Shown: positions 55,341 to 64,000 of the stretch, piece after piece
How positions within the stretch are numbered: position 1 is the first letter of the stretch
Layout of the letters: every line of letters begins with the position of its first letter
From: CAVONV01 sp963697355
GTDB taxonomy: Bacteria > Acidobacteriota > Vicinamibacteria > Marinacidobacterales > DATDRI01
NCBI GenBank assembly: GCA_963697355.1
Contig: CAVONV010000028.1
Coordinates: 62,001 to 126,000, forward strand
Reading direction: 5' to 3'
Length of the DNA stretch: 64,000 nt
The notes under the pieces: model-generated
Seen by the model: the letters and a program-made list of their open reading frames with translations, nothing else
The model's database searches: none
Told to the model about the DNA's origin: nothing
Translations under genes and position numbers: made by a program

Positions 55341-55766
55341 GTCAGAACTCAAGAACTCGAGTACTCGTGCACTCGAGAATTCAAGAATCTAGTAGACTGA
55401 AACCTCCGGAATTCAACGCCAAGGCGCAAAGAAGAACGATTGGGATCCACTACAGCAGATCGATTCCCCATCTCACTGGTTTTCTTCTCTGCGTCCACAG
55501 AAATAACCCGAGAGCTCAAGAATCTAGTAAAACGAAAACTCCAACAGTTGCTTGACCTGAATCTGCTTGGGGTCTTGTTCGCGTTATTGTGTGGCTAAAC
55601 TCCTTAGTTCTCGATTCTCCAGCCGGATGCTGAATCTTTGCAATTGTCGGCTCGCCCGTGTTATCAATGTGCAAACCTCGGAGGTGCGCCGCTGGCTCGA
55701 AATAGACCGAGCTTATCGGTGCTCGCGGGGGTTTCACTGCGCTCCTAGATTCTAGGTGTAGATGTT
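55341..55766. other. Intergenic region with CTCAAGAA-type arrays and rRNA-like filler repeats
   Basis: This 426-bp gap holds no plausible gene. At 55343-55391 an array of degenerate 8-9-bp units reads CAGAACTCAAGAACTCGAGT and ACTCGTGCACTCGAGAATTC, then CAAGAATCTAGTAGACTGAAA. A second, shorter copy at 55511 reads GAGCTCAAGAATCTAGTAAAA. Between them lies a stretch with AACGCCAAGGCGCAAAGAAG and a matching TTCTTCTCTGCGTCC, which form an imperfect inverted repeat. The promoter of the sigma factor gene must lie near the right end, but none is clear. Confidence 0.6.
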
Positions 55767-56498
55767 ATGGCTGCCCGATTCGCCACGACCCAGTGGAGTC
55801 AAGTCCTAGCTGCGAGAGACGCGACGGGAACCGAGTCCCGTCAAGCCTTGACCCTTCTTTGCGAAGCTTACTGGTATCCCCTCTACGCTTTTGTCCGCAG
55901 CCAGGGCCACGATCCCGATGAGGCACGGGATCTAACTCAGGCCTACTTCGCTTATCTCCTCGAGAAGAACATCCTCGAAGATGTCGATCCGTCAGCGGGT
56001 CGGTTTCGCTCCTTTCTCCTTGCAACTCTAAAGCACTATGTCGCGAACGAGCTGCGTAAGGAGAGAACCCTCAAGCGGGGAGGCGGCACCCGCACGCTTT
56101 CTCTCGACACGAAGGGCGCAGAAAGTCGATTTGGCCTCGAACCTGTGGACAGGCTCACTCCCGAACAGCTCTACGAGCATCGTTGGGCATTGACCGTGCT
56201 GGAACGCGCCATGGAGTGCCTTTCGGCCGAATGGGCGGATGCCGACAAGTCGAGCCAATTCAAACATCTCCGACCTCATCTCACCGGGCAAGAGCCGCGG
56301 GTTCCATTTCGCGAGGTGGCGGCTGAGCTCGGAATGAGCGAGGTGGCTGTGCGCGGCGCCATGTATCGGCTGCGCCAGCGCATGGGACAGCTCATCCGGG
56401 CAGAAATCAAAGAGACCGTTGCGAATCCGGGAGAAGTCGATGACGAGGTGCGACATCTGTTAGCTGTTATTGGTCCTTGGGAAGCTCACCGCGCATAA
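55767..56498 (+). CDS. ECF-like sigma factor associated with kinase genes
   Basis: A 243-residue sigma-70 family protein starting MAARFATTQWSQVLAARDAT. Region 2 is LLCEAYWYPLYAFVRSQGHD and DEARDLTQAYFAYLLEKNIL, ending FRSFLLATLKHYVANELRKE. Region 4 is VPFREVAAELGMSEVAVRGA followed by MYRLRQRMGQLIRAEI. Such 'ECF-like' sigma factors are repeatedly found next to large Ser/Thr kinase genes in Planctomycetota and Acidobacteriota, where phosphorylation rather than an anti-sigma factor is thought to control them. No anti-sigma gene is present, and the kinase-STAND gene starts 44 nt downstream. Confidence 0.9.
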   Translation: MAARFATTQWSQVLAARDATGTESRQALTLLCEAYWYPLYAFVRSQGHDPDEARDLTQAYFAYLLEKNILEDVDPSAGRFRSFLLATLKHYVANELRKERTLKRGGGTRTLSLDTKGAESRFGLEPVDRLTPEQLYEHRWALTVLERAMECLSAEWADADKSSQFKHLRPHLTGQEPRVPFREVAAELGMSEVAVRGAMYRLRQRMGQLIRAEIKETVANPGEVDDEVRHLLAVIGPWEAHRA

Positions 56499-56542
56499 CA
56501 TAATTCCAGTTTCGGTTCTTTCTCCCGCAGGAAGGGAACGCG

Positions 56543-59500
56543 ATGGTCGAAAATCCCCACTGCCTCGATTGCGGAACGGGCTTATCTCATGAACCTTGGG
56601 CACCGGAGCTGTGCCCCCGCTGCTTGATGCATCTGGCCTTGGAACAATCCCCGGCTGAGGTGGATGCCGCCGAGGACCCCGAAGCGATACCCACCAGCGC
56701 CTTTCCGAACCACACTCTATCCCCGGGTCAGATCTTGGGAGGCCGTTTTCAGATTCGCTCGCTATTGGGCCGAGGCGGCATGGGCGCGGTATGGCGCGCT
56801 TACGACTTGAAGCTGCGGGTGGACGTCGCCCTCAAGACGATTCGGGAAGAGCTTCTGCAAAAGGAGCGAGCGCTCCAAGCGCTGCGCCAGGAGGTGCGCA
56901 CCGCGCGCGAGGTCATCTCGCCCAACGTCTGCCGCGTTTTTGACTTGGTGGAGCTGGATGGGCAAGAGCTGGTGTCGATGGAGTACATCGATGGCACGAC
57001 CCTACTGGGGATTCTCCATTCTCGAGGTCCACTAGAGATTCAGGAAGCCCGGGAGATTGCCTCTCAGTTCTTGGCCGGTTTGGAATCGATCCACCAAGCC
57101 GGACTCATCCATCGTGACCTCAAGCCCGAAAACGTGATGGTCACACGCTCGGGCCGTGTGGTGGTCATGGACTTTGGGATTGCCAAAGGCTTGGCCGACC
57201 AAAAGTTGGGGACGGTCTCGGGAACGCCGGCCTATATGGCACCGGAACAGTCTCGGGGGGAAGAGGTCAACGCGCGAGCGGATGTGTTCTCGGCGGGTGT
57301 GGTCTTGGCCGAGATGATTGCTCCCAAAGGATTGAAGACGCTCCAAGCCCGCAAAGAGCTCTGGGAGGGTGTGCATCGGGAGCCGCCGGAGCTTCCAGAC
57401 TCTCCCTGGGCGTCGGTTCTGGTGAAGGCCGTCGCCCATCGAGCGCAAGAACGTTACGCCAGTGCCGCGGCACTGGCCCGCGCGCTGGAAGAGGTCACGC
57501 TTCAAGTGGAGGGTGCCGAGGATGTTCAGCCGTATCCGGGCATGGCATCGTTTACCGAGGAGGACGCGGAGTACTTCTTTGGCCGTGAGCTCGAAGTGGA
57601 GGCGATGTGGAAGAAGCTCCGCCGGCCTCATCTGTTGGGGCTCGTCGGACCTTCGGGCGCGGGGAAGAGCTCCTTCATCCGAGCCGGTCTTCTGCCCGTG
57701 AGGCCTGAGGGATGGCGAGTGATTGTCACGTCACCGGGCGACCGGCCGTTCATGAATCTCGCCCGCGTCTTGATGCGTGACCTTTCGGGCGACGCGCAAG
57801 TCATGGAGCAGTTCCTCCGTTTCGAGGAGCTCGATGTGGCCGTCTCTTTGTTTCGTTCTTGGCGGCAGCAACTCGAGCACGGGCTCGTGATTGTGGACCA
57901 GTTCGAGGAGCTGTTCACATTGAATGTCCCCGAAGTCCAAGAACGCTTCGCGAAACTCTTGGGTCGCTTGTCCATCGAGGCCGATATCCACGTCTTGCTG
58001 TCGATGCGCGACGACTTTCTCTACCACTGCCATGTCTTCGAGCCCCTTCATCCCCTGCTGACGGAGCTGACTCTACTGGGAGCTCCGACCGGTGCGGCTC
58101 TGCGTCGAGCCGTGGTCCAACCGGCGCTCATGTGCGGTTATCGTTTCGAAGACGAGGCATTGATGGAAGACATCCTTTCCGAAGTCGAAAACGAGCGGGG
58201 CGCCCTTCCGATGTTGGCTTTTGCGGCCTCGCGACTCTGGGAGCACCGCGACCGGGACCGAGGGCTCCTCACGAGGGAAGCTTACGAACACATCGGCGGT
58301 GTCGCTGGTGCGCTAGCCCAGCATGCCGAAGCGACACTCGAGAAAATTGGCACCGACCGCATCCCGATTGTTCGCGAGCTCTTTCGCAACTTGGTCACGG
58401 CCCAAGGAACACGAGCGTCGAGAGATCGCGAGGAGCTGCTTTCGGTGTTCGAGGCTTCCGGGGCCTCGCCGGAACGGCAAGCTGCGGAAGCGATCCTCAG
58501 CGCGCTCGTCGATGCGCGCCTTTTGACCACCTACGAAGTCCCGGCGCCTGAAGATGAGGCATCGCCCCGCACCCGTATCGAGATCATCCATGAGTCTTTG
58601 CTGACAGCTTGGCCCAGACTGGTCCGCTGGCAGATGCAGGATGAGGAAGGGGCCAAGCTCCGAGACGACCTGCGGCAGGCGGCTCAGATGTGGGAGGACC
58701 GCCACCGCTCCGAAGATCTCCTCTGGACGGGCACGGCGTTTCGAGAGTTTCAGCTCTGGCACGAGCGCTACCCCGGAGGTCTCACCGAGGTCGAGGAGTC
58801 TTTCGCTCGCGCGATGGCCACCAAGGCGGAGCGCAAGAAGAGACGAAGGCGCTTCGCGGTGGCGGCGGCGCTGGTGCTGGCCTTCGGTATAGCCGCGGTG
58901 ACCGGCACCCTCTGGCGCCGGTCGGTGGCGGAGACGAGACGGGCGGAAGCAGCCAAGCTGTTCGCGTTGGGTCGGGTCGAGATCGAGGACAACCCCACCG
59001 CCGCTATCGCCTATGCGACGGCGAGTCTCGAGCTCGCCGATGTGCCCGAAGTGCGTCGCTTTGCTCTGGAGGCACTCTACCGGGGTCCCACCGAGTTCCG
59101 ACTGACGGACGGGCGAGGTTTCACGACCAGCTTCAGCCCGGACGGTCGGTGGCTCGCCATCGGGGAGCGGGGCCGAGTCAGCTTGTTTTCGGAAACGGGA
59201 GGCGACACGGTATCCCTACCCCAGGAGCAAGGGAACCAATTGGCTTCTTTCATCGACTCGGAGCAACTTCTCATAGAGAGCGGGGGCAGCTTCCTGTCGA
59301 TTTGGTCCGTTTCGCAGAGTCAAAACATCACGCAGATCGATGCCCGGGACCTCGGCATGCAAAACATCGAAGGGCGGGTGGTCGGGGATCATCTCATCGC
59401 GCGCTCGCGCACCCGTGCGGATTCTGGGTCCGGTACGCTTCCACTCTGTGTCTCTCAGAGACCAGACAGCCACCTTCTTAGGAGAAGTCGACGTACGGCC

Positions 59501-61130
59501 CGAGAAGGGTGCGTCGACATCGGGGCAGGTATGGGAGCTCCAGAGAGTCATGTCGGAGTTTGGCACCGATCCTTCCGGGACGCGACTCATCTATCCCGAG
59601 GGACGGTCCATCTATTTCAGACATCTAAGTGACTTCCAACACCGAATCCGTGTGGGCGGCCACGAGGCCCCGGTATGGAGCGCAACGTATGATTACGATA
59701 GCGGAGGCGAGCGCATCGCCTCTGTCGACGTCAACGGGGAGATCCGTATCTGGTCAAATGCCGGTAATCTAGAACCGCAACGCATCCGCCAAAGCGGGGA
59801 TGACGGGCTGCGTAGCGTCAAGTTCGACCCAACCGGAACCAAGATCGTGACCGAATGGACCGGAAATGGATTAGCCTCCATCTGGGATTTAATGGCACCA
59901 CCCGATGCCGAGGCCGTTAAATTGAGGCGACGAAAGGGAAATTGGTGGCTGGATTCCGCTGTCCATCCCAGCGGCCGATGGGTTGCCTTTACCGGCGAGG
60001 ACGGAGGGTTCGCCTATCTCCTCAACCGCCCCTACCCTTACGTCTTTCGCGCCCACAAGAGCACCGTCACCGGCCTTGCCCTTTCACCTGATGGTCAATG
60101 GATGGCCTCCTCTTCCCGGGAAGGGCAGCTCCGACTCTGGCCTCTCTCACCGGATGTGGCCACCGAACCAAGACTTCAAGTCTTTCCCTTTCAGCTCATG
60201 CGGTTGGTGTGGGATTCGGAGAGTCGGTTCGTAGTGGCGGGTACGGGAACGGTTGACGTCACTCGAAGACCGCCGCTCGTCGTGCCCCTGGATGGAGGCT
60301 CTCCTCGGCATCTTCCCCTGCCGGACGAGAACTGCCCGCGCCTCGGGGTCGATGTCAGTCCCAACAGACGCTACATAGCGGGCGGCGGCGGTAACCGGAG
60401 GCAGTGCAGGAACGTGCGCGTTTGGGATCTCGAGACCGGTGAGAGCCGCCTCCTCGATCTCGGCGGGGATGGGTCGCCCCCAAGTGATTTGGAGTTCACA
60501 CCCGAGGGTCATCTTCTCGTGGCCAGTAGAGACGATGCGACCGGTGTTCGACACTTACACCTTTGGAATGTCGAGGAAGGCAACTACGAGCTTCTGGAGA
60601 ACACAAACCCTTGTTTCAAATTCGATCTCAGTCTCGACGGCCGCATGCTTGCGTGTATCTCGCAGGAAGAGCGTGAGGGCGCCGTGATGCATGGGGTCTT
60701 CATTTATGACTTGGAAACTGGGGTCCGCCAGGAGATTCCGATTCAGGGCACTGTCGGAATCGACGGTCTACAGTGGATTGCCATCGACCCCACCGGCACC
60801 GTTGTGGCCGTGGCGGATGATGTCGGGACCATACGCGTCGGGCCGGTGACGGGGGATGCGTTTCACCTCCAGCTCGGACACGAGGGCATCGTCACCCGAG
60901 TCGTGTTTTCTCCGGACGGGAAGTGGATTGCCTCGGCGGGCGAAGACAAAACCGTCCGACTGTGGCCGGTTCCCGAAGGCCGGCCGCTCCACATGCTCCC
61001 GCTCGAAGAGCTCCTCGAGAAGCTCTACGAGCTGACGAATTACCGGGTCGTCTCCCATGAAGACTCGATCACCGGTTACCGAATGGATTTCGAGCCCTTT
61101 CCAGGATGGAAAGCGACTCCAACATGGTGA
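56543..61130 (+). CDS. Ser/Thr protein kinase-nSTAND1-WD40 protein (copy 1), one frameshift
   Basis: About 1,528 residues once a frameshift near 59,440 is corrected. A zinc ribbon comes first (C7, C10, C24, C27), then a kinase with [17 protein letters not shown] lysine K98, HRDLKPEN at 190-197 and DFG at 210-212. After this [20 protein letters not shown] begins an nSTAND1 NTPase, with Walker [16 protein letters not shown] near 368 and [12 protein letters not shown] near 447. A membrane segment lies at about 770-790 ([17 protein letters not shown]), followed by WD40-like repeats (for example [20 protein letters not shown]). A sensor-switch-effector design is inferred. Kinase residues are intact. 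Confidence 0.93.
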
Positions 61131-61221
61131 TGTCGGAGGAAACGCCGGGAAGGAAAAAACTCTGTTTCTGACGATAACAAATCGCCGGTTTTCGTTCTCT
61201 CTCTGGTAGGAAGACAACGTG

Positions 61222-64000
61222 ATGGTCGAAAATCCCCACTGCCTCGATTGCGGAACGGGCTTGTCTCATGAACCTTGGGCTCCGGAGCTGTGCCCCCGCT
61301 GCTTGATGCATCTGGCCTTGGAACAATCCCCGGCTGAGGTGGATGCCGCCGAGGACCCGGAAGCGATTCCCACCAGCGCCTTTCCGAACCACACTCTCTC
61401 CCCGGGCCAAATCTTGGGCGGCCGTTTCCAGATTCGCTCTCTGCTGGGTCGTGGCGGTATGGGGGCGGTGTGGCGCGCTTACGACTTGAAGCTGCGAGTG
61501 GACGTCGCCCTCAAGACGATTCGGGAGGAGCTTTTACAAAAGGAGCGAGCGCTCCAAGCGCTGCGCCAGGAGGTCCGCTCCGCCCGTGAGGTCATCTCTC
61601 CCAATGTCTGTCGGGTCTTCGACTTGGTGGAGCTGGAGGGTCAAGAACTGGTGTCGATGGAGTACATCGATGGCACGACCCTACTGGGAATCCTGCATTT
61701 TCGAGGTCCATTGGAGCTTCAGGAAGCCCGAGAGATCGCCTCGCAGTTCTTGGCAGGTTTGGAATCGATCCACCAAGCCGGCTTGGTCCATCGTGATCTC
61801 AAGCCTGAGAACGTGATGGTCACACGTTCGGGTCGGGTGGTGGTGATGGACTTTGGCATCGCTAAGGGACTGGCCGACCAAAAGGTGGGCACGGTCTCGG
61901 GAACCCCGGCCTATATGGCACCGGAACAGTCTCGTGGGGAAGGGGTCAACGCGCGTGCGGATGTGTTCTCGGCCGGTGTGGTGCTGGCGGAGATGATCGC
62001 TCCGAATGGACTGAAGACGCTCGAAGCCCGCAAAGAGCTTTGGGAGGGTATCCATCGGGAACCGCCGGAGCTTCCGGATTCAGCCTGGGTGTCGGTTCTG
62101 AGCAAGGCCATCGCCCATCGTCGCCCAAGACCGCTACCCCAGTGCTTCGGCGCTGGCCCGCGCTCTGGAAGAAGTCACGCTCCAGGTGGAGGGCGCGGAG
62201 GACGTTCAGCCGTACCCGGGCTTGGCGTCGTTTACGGAGGAGGATGCGGAGTATTTCTTTGGCCGTGAGCTCGAAGTGGAGGCGATGTGGAAGAAGCTTC
62301 GCCGGCCTCATCTGTTAGGGCTCGTGGGACCTTCGGGCGCGGGGAAGAGCTCCTTTGTTCGTGCCGGACTATTGCCGGTCATGCCCGGGGGTGGCGGGTC
62401 GTGGTCTGTAGTCCTGGAACGGAACCTTTCCAGAACCTGGCTCGAGCACTGGTACCAGAGTTTTCCGGAGATACGGAGGCGATGCAGCAGCTTCTTAGCA
62501 TCACGCGGCTCGACTCGGCATTGTCCATTTTGAAGCGGTGGAGAGAGCAACACACGGAAGTGCTGGTCATTGTCGACCAGTTTGAAGAGCTGTTCACGCT
62601 AAATCCGCCGGAGATCGAGTCACGGTTCGCCGGGCTCTTCGGCTCCATGTCGGTCGATTTGGATGTGCGAGTTCTTGTTTCCATGCGCGATGATTTCTTC
62701 CTCCATTGCCACGAATACAGGTCCCTGGCACCTATCTTCTCTGATCCGACGCCGCTCCGGGCACCAACCGGGACTGCGCTGCGTCGAGCATTGGTCCAGC
62801 CCGCCCTCAAGTGCGGCTATCGGTTCGAAGAAGACGCACTCGTGGACGAGATGATTGATGAAGTGAGCGAGGAACGAGGAGCGCTGCCACTTTTGGCTTT
62901 TGCGGCTTCACGGCTTTGGGAACACCGCGACCGAGACAAGGGCCTCCTCACGAGAGAAGCCTACGAGCACATCGGAGGTGTCGGCGGTGCACTGGCGCAG
63001 CACGCCGAGGCGACGCTCGAGAAGATCGGGAGCGACCAGGTCCCCATTGTGCGGGATCTCTTTCGCAATCTCGTGACGGCACAAGGCACCCGGGCCAGCC
63101 GCACGCTGGAGGAGCTGCTGTCCGTATTCGAAGACAAAGACGCAGCAAAGGAGGTCTTGCGGGAACTGGTCGACGCGCGGCTTCTCACATCGTTCGAGGT
63201 GATGGGCGGCGAGGAGGAAGAACGACCCCATCGCCGAGTGGAGATCATCCACGAGTCGCTCTTGACGGCTTGGCCGAGATTGGTCCGCTGGCAGATGCAA
63301 GATGCGGAAGGTGCAAAGCTCCGAGACGACCTCCGGCAAGTGGCGCAGATGTGGGAAGAACGTGGCCGCTCGGAAGACCTTCTCTGGACGGGTACGGCGT
63401 TTCGGGAGTTCCAGCTCTGGCATGAGCGGTATCCAGGCGGCCTCACCGAGGTCGAAGAGTCCTTTGCCCGGGCCATGGCGACCAAAGCGCAGCGCAAGAA
63501 GAAACGGCGGCGCCTGGCAATGGTAGCCGTCCTAGTGCTGGCCTTTGGGGTCGCCGCCGTGACGGGAACCCTCTGGCGCCGTTCGGTGGCGGAAACACGG
63601 CGAGCCGAAGCTTCGAAACTCTTGGCGCTCGGGAAGGTCGAGCTGGAAGACAACTCCACGAACGCTCTCGCCTTCGCCACGGCGAGTCTCGAGCTCGCCG
63701 ACACGCCGGAAGCACGCCGTTTTGCCTTGGAGGCGCTCTGGAGAGGTCCGACACAGTTCCGAGTGGGAGTAGCGAGGCCCGTTTTCGGTCCGGACGGTCT
63801 GTGGCTTGCGACCGGAGAAGATGGAAAGGTCCGATTGCACCAGGAGACGGGCGGGTCCTCCACGGTACTGCCAATAGGGCAGGGCGCTCAATTTGCCGGC
63901 TCGGACCGGTTGGTCGTGCCGGCAGGAGGCCGAAACCGCCCCGCGTTCTCGATATGGTCCCTTTCCCAAAGACAGGCGATCCGTGACATCGACTTCAGCG
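61222..64000 (+). CDS. Ser/Thr protein kinase-nSTAND1-WD40 protein (copy 2), partial, two frameshifts
   Basis: A tandem paralogue of the preceding gene. ATG 61222 begins [20 protein letters not shown]; the first roughly 120 residues are identical to copy 1 and the kinase domain has only scattered changes (such as [11 protein letters not shown] for [11 protein letters not shown]). The frame slips at about 62,120 and again in a G run at 62,387-62,391. Downstream, the nSTAND1 domain ([20 protein letters not shown]), helical region ([20 protein letters not shown]) and membrane segment ([20 protein letters not shown]) continue in frame, with more divergence from copy 1. WD40 repeats have just begun at the window edge. 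The intergenic regions before both copies are also similar. Confidence 0.92.

Noticed and set aside
1..64000. CRISPR array or prophage
   Set aside because: No regularly spaced repeats, integrase, capsid, terminase or transposase genes were seen.

Overview
The window reads as a chromosomal segment of a diderm, probably soil- or sediment-type bacterium. I favour Acidobacteriota at moderate confidence. The reasons are the mix of BamA/TamB/TolC envelope genes, an MglB-MglA pair, DUF5916 and AIM24 proteins, a bacterial deoxyhypusine-synthase-like gene, FN3 lipoproteins with a [11 protein letters not shown] lipobox region, and very large kinase-STAND-WD40 proteins. G+C looks like the mid to high 50s by eye. 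Myxococcota or a related phylum cannot be excluded from the sequence alone.

Layout. 1-3.1 kb (minus): a GntR(YtrA-type)-membrane protein-SPFH-HlyD adaptor-ABC ATPase operon behind a clear promoter with two palindromes. 3.2-7.4 kb (minus): a REP-like region, a DUF5916 beta-barrel gene broken by several frameshifts, and an MFS exporter. 7.4-12.5 kb: MazG-like pyrophosphohydrolase with a SpoIIE-type phosphatase, an internally deleted metallo-beta-lactamase-fold pseudogene, a histidine kinase and a radical SAM/SPASM protein. 12.6-21.2 kb: a secreted esterase, then a TetR-TolC-adaptor-RND efflux operon whose promoter is followed directly by a 46-bp perfect palindromic operator. 21.2-25.9 kb: tRNA-Ser, SRP RNA, dnaX, ybaB and recR, then mglB-mglA and tRNA-Asn. 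25.9-33.1 kb: kinase gene remnants, a GYF-AIM24 protein divergent from the deoxyhypusine-synthase-like gene, a BamA-like barrel, an amidohydrolase lipoprotein, a YkgJ cysteine-cluster protein and a 162-bp palindromic element. 33.1-39.2 kb: two tandem Tat-signal aminotransferases, glycerate 2-kinase, a 30-residue membrane peptide, and an anti-sigma-like TPR protein with its sigma factor. 39.2-47.3 kb: hslV-hslU, an FN3 lipoprotein, and a three-gene acyl-CoA carboxylase set (beta, biotin carboxylase, biotin carrier). 47.3-55.3 kb: TamB, BamA/TamA, a SurA-N-like chaperone and Yip1. 55.8-64 kb: an ECF-type sigma factor followed by two tandem kinase-nSTAND1-TM-WD40 genes, the second running off the window.

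A striking property is the number of single-base frameshifts. Roughly fourteen genes carry at least one, and the RND permease carries about eighteen in 3.4 kb, while flanking genes are intact. Protein similarity continues across almost every break, so many are probably sequence errors. The MBL-fold gene (large internal deletion) and the kinase remnants beside tRNA-Asn look genuinely decayed. No CRISPR array, prophage, insertion sequence or rRNA was found.
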